From positions 310,001 to 374,000 of the forward strand of contig JBAZZS010000001.1 in the NCBI GenBank assembly GCA_041658685.1: DNA of 64,000 nucleotides, written 5' to 3'. Position numbers and translations under genes: made by a program. Of this stretch, positions 40,929-49,501 are shown piece by piece. The notes under the pieces were generated by a model, which saw only the letters and a list, made by a program, of their open reading frames with translations, had not been told where the DNA came from and did no database searches. The stretch is from Candidatus Gracilibacteria bacterium. Lineage in GTDB: Bacteria > Patescibacteriota > Gracilibacteria > UBA1369 > UBA12473. The stretch's first letter is position 1. Every line of letters begins with the position of its first letter.

Positions 40929-41960
40929 TTATTTGCGAAGAAGACCAAGGTGGTGATAAGCGCGAGACGTGACGAGGCGGCCGCGAGGGGTACGCTCCAA
41001 AAAGCCGCATTGGAGGAGAAAAGGCTCGTAAATATCTTCCAGGGTTTCGGATTCTTCATGGGTCGCGGCCGCCAGCGTATTCAGCCCCACCGGACCTCCA
41101 TTGAATTTTTCAATCACGGTTTTCAAAATAGTACGATCTGTGGAATCCAGCCCCAAGGCATCGATTCCCATATATTTTAACGTTTTTTCAACCAGAGGAA
41201 GGGTCACCGTGATCGTGCCTTCAACACACGCAAAATCTCGAATGCGTCGCAATAAACGATTTGCAATACGAGGCGTTTGCCGAGACGATTGCGCCAATCG
41301 TGCCACCGCATCTTTATTGATATCCATTTCAAGGAGTGATGCGGAGCGGTGAATGATGGCTTCAATTTCATCTGAGGCGTAAAAATCGAGGCGATACACA
41401 TGCCCGAAACGATCGCGCAACGGCGAAGACAAAAGACTCAACTTGGTGGTTGCTCCAATCAAGGTGAACCGTGGCAAATTGAGTCGCATCGATCGCGCGG
41501 ACGGGCCTTTTCCCAAAATAATATCAATCGAATAATCCTCCATAGCGCTGTACAAGGTTTCTTCCACGATCGGGCGCAGTCGATGGATTTCATCAATAAA
41601 AAGCACATCGTTTTCCTCAAGATTGGTGATGATGGCCGCAATATCACCTTGGCGCTCCAAGGCCGGCCCGGACGTCACACGAATATTTGCCCCCATCTCA
41701 TGAGTGATCACATGAGCGAGTGTGGTCTTTCCCAATCCCGGAGATCCGTGCACCAAAATATGCTCCAGCGGTTCTTTGCGTTGCTTGGCCGCTTGGATCG
41801 CAATGGTCAGATTTCGTTTGATCTCGGGTTGGCCAATATAATCCGCAAAAGTTTGCGGACGCAACGTAATGTCGAGTTTTTTTTCTTGCACCTCTTCCGC
41901 TGGCTCGGGAGAGACATCGCGGGGCGGAGGAGGCACGGGATTAACCGAGTGAATCGTCAT
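40929..41960 (-). CDS. ruvB: Holliday junction branch-migration helicase RuvB
   Basis: The hexameric RuvB motor drives branch migration with RuvA. The 343-aa product has FADYIGQPEIKRNLTIAI, Walker A HGSPGLGKTTLAHVI, Walker B LFIDEIHRL, sensor GATTKLSLLSSPLRDRF and the arginine-finger region, plus the winged-helix tail (GFLERTPRGRLVTSRAY). An N-terminal Pro-rich extension of about 25 residues precedes the core. ruvA and ruvC are not adjacent. It lies 19 nt after the SLH metzincin gene and before the lipoprotein, an unusual mix of DNA repair and envelope genes. Confidence 0.97.
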   Translation of the reverse strand: MTIHSVNPVPPPPRDVSPEPAEEVQEKKLDITLRPQTFADYIGQPEIKRNLTIAIQAAKQRKEPLEHILVHGSPGLGKTTLAHVITHEMGANIRVTSGPALERQGDIAAIITNLEENDVLFIDEIHRLRPIVEETLYSAMEDYSIDIILGKGPSARSMRLNLPRFTLIGATTKLSLLSSPLRDRFGHVYRLDFYASDEIEAIIHRSASLLEMDINKDAVARLAQSSRQTPRIANRLLRRIRDFACVEGTITVTLPLVEKTLKYMGIDALGLDSTDRTILKTVIEKFNGGPVGLNTLAAATHEESETLEDIYEPFLLQCGFLERTPRGRLVTSRAYHHLGLLRK

Positions 41961-41979
41961 GCGTCAAAAATAGCGCATT

Positions 41980-44289
41980 TCATAGCGCATCGTCCACACA
42001 ATCTCTCACCCTTTCGCTATTCGTCGGGCTGAAAAACGGCATGCGATCATCGGGATCGGCTCCACCCGCGGCTCCGCTGGCCATGATCGTGGATCCACAC
42101 ACATGTTCCCATAACCCGACGCCACACGTATTGATGAGAGCATCTTCATGAGTAGCATTGAGAAGGTGTCCAATTTCATGTGCGGAAACCACAAATCGTC
42201 CATAATAAGTCGCGAATTGATACCCTCCATCCACATCCGTAACCTGTTGCCCCCACGCGTGGATTCGATTTTCATCTTCTTCCCCGCAAAAAGTTCCAAC
42301 TCCGCCGGCTCGTCCCGCGATACCGGTATCCATGTCATACCCAACATAATAGAAACTGATCTCATTTTTATCCGGATCCGGGTGGTGAATCATATAATAA
42401 TCGTCTTCGTTGATTTCATCCGCCAGTTCTACTTTATTCGTGGTCGTTGGCCCATAACCATCCAACCATGTTTCTTGCCCGGCAATTTTAAATAGGATAT
42501 TAAAATCCGCATTTCCGACCGGTTCCACAAACCCGTACACAAGATTCACGCCCGCCAGAATGGAGCGTTGGCGAGACCAGATGGTATCTTCATTGATTTT
42601 GTAAAATTCGGCATCCGAATCCAACATGATTTGGATTTCCGCTTCCAATATTTCATCATCTTCGGCATTGGCTTGAGGAATTTGAGGCAACCAAGCAGTG
42701 GCTTCCTCTGTCGTACAAGAATCTTCTCCGGCCAAAACATCCACATGATTGGCACTGTTATAAATCACATGACAACCGCGAGCCCCGGCCGCTTCACTTT
42801 CCGTACCGCCCAAGAGGCGAATCAAGTTGTCTGCAGGTTCAATTAGGCTTAAACCCGATTCCGTATCCATGAATGCGCCTTCGATTTGCGTGCCTTCTTC
42901 GTCCAAAATCGTAAGCACGCCGCACAATCCAACCGTTTTGTCACACGCCACTTGGTAGGACAATTCTTTGGGAAGATCGAGGATGGAATAGGTGTTTCCT
43001 TTTATTTTCCCGGCCCCTACCGTGATATCGTCCTCAAGGAGTGGGCTATAAGTAAAAGTGAGCGTTTTTGAGGTTAAAGATCCATCTTCTTTAGCCAGCA
43101 CAAAATCGATTTTTTCATCATCGAGGGCTTCCTCCAATTCATCCGCATCAAAAGTTCGCAATTCAAAAACAGACAAGTCGTCGCCCAAAAGTTTCACCAA
43201 TTCATTTCTCACATACGATTCATTCGAGCACGTCGTAAAAAGGGAACTTTCTTCATCGATTTCCTCCATCGGTTCCGCCTCCTCTTCGGAAGCATTCAAT
43301 AAATCAAAAAGACGTTTTAAAATCACCGCAGCTTCGGCTCGATTCACATTAACATTCAAGCCAAATTGGCTATTTCCATATCCGGTCATAATGCCAGCCG
43401 TGCTTAAAGATTGCACTGCCGTATAATAGGGACTGGTGGATTTAACATCCGTAAAACTATAAGAACTATTATAAAGAGAAGCGCTGTTTTCGACATCCAA
43501 GATTGTGCCAAATACCTTATATACATAAGCGCTCATCGTGCCACGAGAAACCATTTGGGTTGGATTGAACTTGGTGCTTGTAGAGTCGATCCATCCTTCA
43601 CGATAAAAATAGCAGATGGGAGTATAGGCATAATGAGTCTTGGGTACGTCTGTATACACAGCACAGGTTTTGTCTGTAGTGAGATCGGAGTCATTAATAC
43701 TTCCGGTGTAGACAAGCAATCGATACAAGAGTGTCACCACTTGTGCATTGGTCAATGAATCCGAAACTCCAAAATTTCCATCATTGTAGCCGGTCATGAT
43801 CCCCGCATTGTACATCGAAACAATGGAAGTTTGCGCCCAGGTGGGGAGAGAGTCTTTATAAGGATTGACCACCGGTGCGGTCACGGAAATCGTGGCTGAA
43901 TCGGTGAGGGTCGTTTCATTTTCTTCTTGAGAAGCGGTTAAAGTGGTGGTGCCCTCTGTGGATCCTGCGGTAAATGTGCAGGTCTTGGCTTGTTCATCTC
44001 CGCAAGAAAGCGTCCCGAGGCTCGTATTCGCAAGAGTCCATGAGGTATTGATAGGCACTGTTGTGGTTGAATAAATCCCATAGGAGGTAAAGGTATAAGT
44101 TCCCTTAGTGGTTAGGTCCACTTTTTCCGCATCGAGTTGAATCTCAAGAAGAGTGGTTTCACTCGCGGTTGTCCCGAGAACATCGGTCGGCATATTTCCA
44201 TTCCCGGAATTCCAAGCATAGAAAGAACCCAAAATAACGAGGCCGAATCCGGCCACGATTAAAAGGGGAGAGAACATCGACTTTTTCAT
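41980..44289 (-). CDS. SLH-anchored metzincin metalloprotease
   Basis: The 769-aa protein has an N-terminal membrane or signal segment (residues 8-26), an Ig-like domain (about 45-140) and three SLH repeats (about 145-335; GIMTGYNDGNFGVSD, GWIDSTSTKFNPTQ, GIMTGYGNSQFGLN). An acidic stretch, a middle region and a C-terminal protease follow. The zinc motif SAHEIGHLLNATHEDAL (HExxHxxNxxH, about 702-712) and the Met-turn GSTIMASGA mark a reprolysin/snapalysin-like metzincin. Asn replaces the usual Gly in the motif. Eight or more Cys in the protease region suggest disulfides, which the VKOR pair could form. Surface anchoring is inferred from SLH. The substrate is unknown. Confidence 0.85.
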   Translation of the reverse strand: MKKSMFSPLLIVAGFGLVILGSFYAWNSGNGNMPTDVLGTTASETTLLEIQLDAEKVDLTTKGTYTFTSYGIYSTTTVPINTSWTLANTSLGTLSCGDEQAKTCTFTAGSTEGTTTLTASQEENETTLTDSATISVTAPVVNPYKDSLPTWAQTSIVSMYNAGIMTGYNDGNFGVSDSLTNAQVVTLLYRLLVYTGSINDSDLTTDKTCAVYTDVPKTHYAYTPICYFYREGWIDSTSTKFNPTQMVSRGTMSAYVYKVFGTILDVENSASLYNSSYSFTDVKSTSPYYTAVQSLSTAGIMTGYGNSQFGLNVNVNRAEAAVILKRLFDLLNASEEEAEPMEEIDEESSLFTTCSNESYVRNELVKLLGDDLSVFELRTFDADELEEALDDEKIDFVLAKEDGSLTSKTLTFTYSPLLEDDITVGAGKIKGNTYSILDLPKELSYQVACDKTVGLCGVLTILDEEGTQIEGAFMDTESGLSLIEPADNLIRLLGGTESEAAGARGCHVIYNSANHVDVLAGEDSCTTEEATAWLPQIPQANAEDDEILEAEIQIMLDSDAEFYKINEDTIWSRQRSILAGVNLVYGFVEPVGNADFNILFKIAGQETWLDGYGPTTTNKVELADEINEDDYYMIHHPDPDKNEISFYYVGYDMDTGIAGRAGGVGTFCGEEDENRIHAWGQQVTDVDGGYQFATYYGRFVVSAHEIGHLLNATHEDALINTCGVGLWEHVCGSTIMASGAAGGADPDDRMPFFSPTNSERVRDCVDDAL

Positions 44290-44323
44290 TGGTTTTTGTG
44301 TTAAAAATTAACCTGTAACAATA

Positions 44324-46156
44324 TCATTTTACCATAATTAAGCCATTTAGCCAAGTGTTTTCTTTCCGAAAAATGCGTGAAGCATCGCTCGTCTCATCTT
44401 CAAGGTAAGACGGGAGAAGGGCGCGGATTTTTTCATATTCAAGTGCCGCTTGTTCGGTTTTCCCAAGCAGTTCATAAATATGCCCCGTGATTTTATAGGT
44501 ATTCGGTTGATTCGGAGCCAAAGTGCGCCCTTGTTCCAAAAGAGGTTCAACCGTTTCGGGATCTCCGGTCAGCATTATAAACCAAGCCTCTAAAAGAAAT
44601 GGCGAAGCCCCAAATCCTCGATCAAAAGGTCTGAGTTCTTCAAGGCTTTCTTCAATGAATTTTGAGATATCTTCGCCGATTTCATCATGGGGATCTTCTA
44701 CGTTTTCTAAAATGACTAAGTGCACTTCAATATCCTTTAAAGGATAAATCAAATCGTAAGGATATAAAGAAATAGCGCGAGAATAAGCAATAACCGATTG
44801 ATCCCATGCGGAATTTAAAGTCGCTTCAGCCTGAGTATAGTATCGATCCGCCTGAAAATGACGGATCGGGAAAGGGATCGTTACGATCAAAACCGCAATC
44901 ATCAACCCAAAAATCATACGAGAAAAAATCACGGATTTGTGCGAAGGCATGGGTAGAGAAATTTTCGAAACAATGAATCCAATCATCATCCAAAACACTA
45001 TGCCGGTGAGAAAGGTTTCAAATCCGAACAAAAGCGAAACCACATACCCGATCAATCCTAAAATAGTCCCGCGCGTTTCCGGAGAGCGATAACCGATTTT
45101 AATTAAAAGTCCCAAGAGAATTAAAAAAAGAAGGGGAGCTAAGGGCCCGGCCGCGACCCACAAATCAAGAATCAAGTTGTGAGCACGATCCGCGGAGGAG
45201 GTGAATTTTTCATACTCAAAAAACTCAGGACTCTGAAATTGCGGATAAACAAGCGAAAAAGTCTCCAGTCCGTAGCCAAGAGGTCTTGCTTGAATCATTT
45301 CAATCGTGTCGCCCCAAATCACTTCTCGGGCGCCAAACGAGCGAAACGCTTCAAAATCCACCCGATTTCGTTCATGAAAAGTGTAAACCGTGAATGCGAT
45401 AAGCAGTGCAAAAATCAATCCAGAACCGATCCATATTTTGGCCTGGATTTGGCGCAGGCTTGAAGCATAAGAAAAAAGCGCTAAAACTCCAACCACAATC
45501 AATCCAATCAGCGCCGCTTTGCTCGCGGTTCCGATTAGAACAATCAAGTTGGCTACAATCAAAAGCCCAAAGCTTTTATGTTGTTTTATTTTTTCAAAAA
45601 GAATGGGGAGCGTGAGTACGATAAAAGACCCCAGAAAATTGGGATTTCCCAGGGTACTAAAAATTCGACCCAAAAATCCTTCCGCATCCCACGCCGCGGC
45701 CCAAGGATCGAGGTGCAAGAGCTGCAACAATCCGTAAAAAACCACCACGCCATTGAGTAAAAGCAGGGGACGATAAAGAGATTTTGCATACGCCAAGGCA
45801 AAAATAAACGCTGAAAAATAGAGAATTTGAGTGAGCAATCCCTGCAATTCCGGTGACGCGCCAAAAAAGCTGATCAAAGGAGTGATTGAAAAAAATGTAT
45901 ACGCACAAAGAAGCCCAAAATAAAGCAAAACAACTCGTCCGGGCCATGAGCGCCACAGGGCGCGAAGGTCGGGTTTCCGTGCGATCCACAAAAGTGTCAA
46001 ACCTAAGATGAGAAATCCTTGAAATACAATGATTTTGGGCAAAACAAAGCCCAAAACGCTGTGCGTCGAAAAAATAACGCCTCCGAGCAAAATCCCGACT
46101 TTAACGTAGAGATCGAAGAAAAAATCGAATCGAGAAGGGGAGGAGGAAGATTTCAC
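44324..46156 (-). CDS. O-antigen ligase/polymerase-like membrane protein with TPR tail
   Basis: Translation begins at GTG (46154-46156). The 610-aa product has about ten transmembrane segments (residues 15-430), with the large external loop typical of the Wzy/WaaL family (PF04932-like) near 285-320 (GYGLETFSLVYPQFQSPEF, SSADRAHNLILDLWVAAG). The Arg-Ala-His-Asn phrase is characteristic. The C-terminal 160 residues are soluble and TPR-like (YKITGHIYELLGKTEQAALEYEKI). Family members join or polymerise lipid-linked glycans, or glycosylate surface proteins. In a cell with an S-layer it could glycosylate SLH proteins or build their wall anchor. rmlAB upstream could supply sugars. Confidence 0.85.
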   Translation of the reverse strand: MKSSSSPSRFDFFFDLYVKVGILLGGVIFSTHSVLGFVLPKIIVFQGFLILGLTLLWIARKPDLRALWRSWPGRVVLLYFGLLCAYTFFSITPLISFFGASPELQGLLTQILYFSAFIFALAYAKSLYRPLLLLNGVVVFYGLLQLLHLDPWAAAWDAEGFLGRIFSTLGNPNFLGSFIVLTLPILFEKIKQHKSFGLLIVANLIVLIGTASKAALIGLIVVGVLALFSYASSLRQIQAKIWIGSGLIFALLIAFTVYTFHERNRVDFEAFRSFGAREVIWGDTIEMIQARPLGYGLETFSLVYPQFQSPEFFEYEKFTSSADRAHNLILDLWVAAGPLAPLLFLILLGLLIKIGYRSPETRGTILGLIGYVVSLLFGFETFLTGIVFWMMIGFIVSKISLPMPSHKSVIFSRMIFGLMIAVLIVTIPFPIRHFQADRYYTQAEATLNSAWDQSVIAYSRAISLYPYDLIYPLKDIEVHLVILENVEDPHDEIGEDISKFIEESLEELRPFDRGFGASPFLLEAWFIMLTGDPETVEPLLEQGRTLAPNQPNTYKITGHIYELLGKTEQAALEYEKIRALLPSYLEDETSDASRIFRKENTWLNGLIMVK

Positions 46157-46224
46157 AAAAACATCTTATATGAATTGGTCGGCGCTGTCATGGTGAGGCC
46201 CCGGGATTTTTGAGAATATTTTTA

Positions 46225-46393
46225 GGCAAGAGGGAGAGGAAAATTTTTGTGAACAGACACGCAATGAAATGGAGTGTCGCATTCTGAATTTTTGAATTCG
46301 AATTCAATGGACCCTTCGTCCCCCTGCGTGGGACTGCGGGTCTGCGAGGCGTTTCGCTCCCATTTGAACAAAAATTCTTCCTTCCCGATTGCC
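46225..46393 (+). repeat. Larger relative of the hairpin element, with an inserted palindrome
   Basis: Arms 46225-46250 and 46367-46393 form an imperfect inverted repeat sharing AATTTTTGT/ACAAAAATT with copy 1, again followed by facing GA. The interior differs: a GACAC/GTGTC palindrome (46256-46278), GAATTTTTGAATTCGAATTC and small GC-rich hairpins. It looks like a related element carrying other repeats. Confidence 0.5.
46256..46278. repeat. Short GACAC/GTGTC palindrome, copy C
   Basis: Same 23-nt length as copy B. Against copy B read on the other strand it differs at five interior positions only. Confidence 0.6.
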
Positions 46394-46467
46394 CTTATCA
46401 AGATAAAGCTTCTCGCCTCCCGCTAAACAATTTTTTATAATCTCTCGAAGTCCTCTTAAAAAAAAGG

Positions 46468-46473
46468 TATAAT
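46468..46473 (+). promoter_or_regulatory. -10 element for tRNA-Arg
   Basis: A perfect TATAAT 25 nt before the tRNA; TCGAAG at 46445-46450 is a weak -35 with 17-nt spacing. Confidence 0.5.
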
Positions 46474-46497
46474 AAGGAAGGATTGTATTTTCAATAG

Positions 46498-46573
46498 GCC
46501 CGCGTAGCTCAGGGGATAGAGCAGTAGCCTTCTAAGCTATTGGCCGCAGGTTCGATTCCTGCCGCGGGTACCA
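46498..46573 (+). tRNA. tRNA-Arg (anticodon TCT)
   Basis: Cloverleaf: acceptor GCCCGCG/CGCGGGT, D arm GTAGCTCAGGGGATAGAGC, anticodon arm with CCTTCTAAG (TCT), T arm GCAGGTTCGATTCCTGC, discriminator A and encoded CCA. The first pair is G-U. A tyrosine recombinase gene follows 84 nt downstream, the classic layout of a tRNA attachment site. Confidence 0.96.
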
Positions 46574-46597
46574 AAATGGCGTCCATAAGCCAAAAGA

Positions 46598-46650
46598 ACG
46601 AATTCGACCCTCGAACCCACGACCTATTGCCAAAGTCTTACTGGCGTCGG
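46598..46650 (-). other. Possible tRNA-like relic between tRNA-Arg and the integrase
   Basis: Read on the minus strand, GGCAATAGGTCGTGGGTTCGA looks like the end of an anticodon arm, a variable loop and half a T arm, but no closed cloverleaf forms. It could be a remnant brought in by the integrating element. Confidence 0.25.
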
Positions 46651-46657
46651 CAATTTT

Positions 46658-47566
46658 ATGAATATGAAAATTTTACCGCTTCACGAGCAGTTTTGTGACG
46701 AGCGGCGTTACATCAAAAATTTCAGTCCTGCCACAATCCAATGGTATAAAGTTTGCTTTAAGGCTTATTTGAGATTTCATGGGAATATCGAAGACTTGGA
46801 ACAAGTCACAACCGATAATCTCAGGGCATTTTTGTATCATGGTTTGTTGCAAAAAAAGTGGATGCCGGAGAGTTTCATTTGTCACCATAAAGCCATCAAA
46901 TCTTTCCTGAAATGGTGCGTTAAGAGAGGTTACATCCCGACGAATCCGATTGAGCCCATTGAAAAGCCAAGATTGGATAAAAAGCTTCCCAAACGGGTAT
47001 CTCGCCAAGAGGCGCTTGATATTCTCGATTGGTCTTTTGGGTTGCATTACGAGTATCAACACGAGGCTTATCGGAACCGTGCCATTTTCGCCATGATGAT
47101 TTATTCGGGGTTGAGAGCAATGGAAGTCTTGAATTTGAGAGTCCCGGAAGTTGATTTTGAAAACAATCTTATCTGTGTGGCTCGTGGGAAGGGCGGAAAG
47201 GGGAGGGTGGTTCCCATGTGTGCGGCATTGAAGCATTTTTTGATGGAATACGTGAAGGATAAGGCTCGGTTAAAAAAGGAGTCTCTTTATTTTTTTACAG
47301 GTTTGAGAGGGAATAACGCTTTTACTTATCATTCTCTTGCGCGGGTGGTTGCCCGTATCCGTAAGAAATCGAATATCAATTTTTCGTCTCATCGATTGCG
47401 CCACACGTTTGCGACTTTGATGTTGGAGGGCGGCTGTGACCTGTATACGCTTTCGAAGATGATGGGCCATTCAGACATTAAAACCACAACGATTTATTTG
47501 TCCGCTTCCGTTCATCACATGAGGGAACAAATCCTGAAACATCCGTTGAATCAGATTGGGTTTTGA
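46658..47566 (+). CDS. Tyrosine recombinase / integrase
   Basis: The 302-aa product has a SAM-like core-binding N-terminal domain (residues about 5-90) and a catalytic domain (about 110-300). Catalytic residues are visible: Arg in SGLRAMEVLNL, Lys in RGKGGKGRVVPM, HRLRHTFATLML, MGHSDIKTTTIYL with the His and the Tyr nucleophile. Size and motifs resemble XerC/D-like and short integron-type recombinases. Its position just after tRNA-Arg in the same orientation suggests an integrase of a small element using the tRNA 3' end. A housekeeping Xer cannot be excluded. No excisionase or direct repeat of the tRNA end was found by eye. Confidence 0.9.
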   Translation: MNMKILPLHEQFCDERRYIKNFSPATIQWYKVCFKAYLRFHGNIEDLEQVTTDNLRAFLYHGLLQKKWMPESFICHHKAIKSFLKWCVKRGYIPTNPIEPIEKPRLDKKLPKRVSRQEALDILDWSFGLHYEYQHEAYRNRAIFAMMIYSGLRAMEVLNLRVPEVDFENNLICVARGKGGKGRVVPMCAALKHFLMEYVKDKARLKKESLYFFTGLRGNNAFTYHSLARVVARIRKKSNINFSSHRLRHTFATLMLEGGCDLYTLSKMMGHSDIKTTTIYLSASVHHMREQILKHPLNQIGF

Positions 47567-47591
47567 AAAAGTTACCCTACCCCGCGTTACA

Positions 47592-48266
47592 CTATTGTTT
47601 TAAAAAGGGACCGTAAATCGTTCTATCGATTAGATCAGTATATTTTTGCATGTCTACCCCTTCTGTTTGTCCTCCCCAATCCACAATAAGAGCTTTTTTG
47701 TCGTCGTATCTGCTGAATCGAATATTTCCCGGGTGCATATTCGAAAGTGTCCATCCCAATGTCTGTGTAATGCGACCTAACGCACGGTATCTTGCAACAG
47801 CGATTCCTGCCGAAACGTATCTTAATATGGGCTCTTCTTCATAAAGTTCTCTCAAGTCTTTCCCCGGAACAAAGGCTTCAATAAAAAGACGATGGTCTTC
47901 TCCTTGGAAGCAATGATTTCTGGGGGTGCTTTTAACATCAACACTGGTTCCTAAAAAGGTTGGAGCAAACGGTTGAATGGCTGGATTAGCCCTTGGAGAT
48001 ACTTCCCGTTCAAATCGGTCAGGGAGATTCCGACGATGGAATTTTACAATCACTTTTCCTATTTTTGTCCCATCTGAAATCTCGAGTAGATAGATAACTT
48101 TAAATTGTCTTCCTGGATTTAAAAGAGATAAGTGCTAACTGCGAATCGTTGAAATTCCCGTAAAAGTTTCAATGCTTCTCAATAGAGTTTCATCATGGAG
48201 GACACGATGAATAATCTCAAATTTCGCATCATCCGGCGTCGTTAGCCTTGGCTCGGGTTCAAGCAT
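47592..48266 (-). pseudogene. Phosphotransferase-fold (kinase-like) gene interrupted by one amber codon
   Basis: From the ATG at 48264-48266 a frame of 224 residues runs to 47592 with a single TAG at 48135-48137 (codon 44). Before the stop it reads MLEPEPRLTTPDDAKFEIIH; after it, FKVIYLLEISDGTKIGKVIV resembles kinase N-lobe strands. Then MHPGNIRF is the catalytic-loop-like HxGN and VDWGGQ is the DFG-like metal motif. The frame continues perfectly across the stop, so this is one recent nonsense change, a sequencing error or a readthrough site. Restart at GTG 48051-48053 would give 153 residues lacking most of the N-lobe. It follows the methyltransferase by 22 nt. Confidence 0.65.
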
Positions 48267-48288
48267 GAAAATGCGTAGTTAAATAATT

Positions 48289-49299
48289 TTAAGCAGCCTT
48301 TTTTCGCGCAATCGTAACCACCCCTGAAACCATTTGATGCCCAGGCATGGAATGAGGAGAAAAAGCTCCGGAATAAAAAACACCTCCTTTCCCGGGGAAA
48401 GGTGCAATACTATGAGCTGTGATCCATTCATTAGCAATAAGTTCTAATCCTGGAGTCCCTTGAATAGCACGGCCCAATCGCCTTCGGAATAATTCGGCCA
48501 CAGGAAGGGGCCCTTTTTGGGTTCGGTAGGCCACAATTTTATCTAAAGAATGTCGCCCGGTGAGAGAACCATTCGGTCTCATTGCTTCAGGGTCCAAACA
48601 TTCAACATGATAAGGGAAAGGTTCTCCTGAAAAAATCATTTCTTCAAGACAAGAGCTGAAGCTGGGAGAAACATCTTGTAGATGGAAAAGAAATCCGCCT
48701 TCTTTCAATGCGTTTCGTATTTTTAAAATGGCTTGTCCCATAAATGAAGTGGAATCCAAAGAAGAAAGTCCGGTAATCAAACTCAACTCATTGTTTAATC
48801 TTAAATTTAAGTACGATGCTCGTTGCGCTCGTTTTTGGGCTGCAGGATGGCGTCGATGATGTTCTTCAATAGCACGAGGATTTCCATCGATTTCATAACA
48901 AACAGAGCGATCAATCGTTCGAGGAAATAAGCCATGAACCATTTCCCCGGAAGGTCCGCACCCTATATCTAAAATGGGGCCGGGATTTGTAGGGAGAGAA
49001 TAGTTCTGAAATACATAGCCAACAATAGCTCGTAGCGCTTCCCGAATTCTTTCTCGGATAGGATCAAAAGGGAGAGAATCTCTGGCAATGTCTGCATGAT
49101 AAAAAAGAGCGGATTCCGCTTCTTCAATCGTTCTCGGGCAAATAAGCTCAGAGAGGGTATCATTATCTATGATTGCAGGAGTTAATTGCCCGATCTCTCG
49201 TAAAGAATCAATAAGATTTCCATCACCGACAGGCGCGCCACGGGACACATGGCAACCATTGAATGTTCCTACAGGGGTGAGGGGGTGTCGTGAGGGCAT
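48289..49299 (-). CDS. Class I SAM-dependent methyltransferase
   Basis: The start at 49297-49299 (MPSRHPLTPVGTFNG) gives 336 residues. The SAM-binding motif I is PGPILDIGCGPSGEMVHG (about residues 120-137), followed by an acidic end of strand 2 (SVCYEIDGNPRAIEEHH) and a motif IV-like region near ALKEGGFLFHLQDVSP. No specific subfamily is recognised, so the methyl acceptor is unknown. It has its own A/T-rich promoter with an overlapping inverted repeat. Together with the kinase-fold gene it looks like a two-gene cassette near the integrase, perhaps small-molecule modification or self-protection, by inference only. Confidence 0.8.
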   Translation of the reverse strand: MPSRHPLTPVGTFNGCHVSRGAPVGDGNLIDSLREIGQLTPAIIDNDTLSELICPRTIEEAESALFYHADIARDSLPFDPIRERIREALRAIVGYVFQNYSLPTNPGPILDIGCGPSGEMVHGLFPRTIDRSVCYEIDGNPRAIEEHHRRHPAAQKRAQRASYLNLRLNNELSLITGLSSLDSTSFMGQAILKIRNALKEGGFLFHLQDVSPSFSSCLEEMIFSGEPFPYHVECLDPEAMRPNGSLTGRHSLDKIVAYRTQKGPLPVAELFRRRLGRAIQGTPGLELIANEWITAHSIAPFPGKGGVFYSGAFSPHSMPGHQMVSGVVTIARKKAA

Positions 49300-49306
49300 A
49301 AATAAA

Positions 49307-49359
49307 AAATATCCTTTTAAAATAGGGATATTTATATAATAAAAATACAAATTAGTCAA
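49307..49359 (-). promoter_or_regulatory. Promoter and operator-like repeat of the methyltransferase cassette
   Basis: On the minus strand TTGACT (49354-49359), a 17-nt spacer and TATAAA (49331-49336). AAATATCC (49307-49314) and GGATATTT (49326-49333) form a perfect inverted repeat covering the -10 edge and start point, typical of a repressor site. Confidence 0.65.
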
Positions 49360-49501
49360 AAAAATAAACAAAAGTCCTTATGCGGGCCAGGCAATATGCC
49401 CTGGGACCCTTGTTTTTTGATGAGTATTGTTAGACCGTCATCAACGTGGGGTGGCTATGGTGCGTGGGGAATTAAAAAAGAGTACTGGAATTATCTTAGA
49501 T

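Larger units (their letters stand above)
46157..46497. other. Intergenic region holding a large inverted repeat and tRNA promoter
   Basis: No gene is seen. It contains the inverted-repeat element at 46225-46393, a short T-rich stretch at 46430-46440 and the tRNA-Arg -10 box. Positions 46206-46240 faintly resemble the left arm of the hairpin element. Confidence 0.4.

Noticed and set aside
48053..48053. Treating the kinase-fold gene as a complete 153-aa protein starting at GTG
   Set aside because: Protein-like sequence in the same frame continues upstream for 71 more codons apart from one TAG, so the short form would be truncated.
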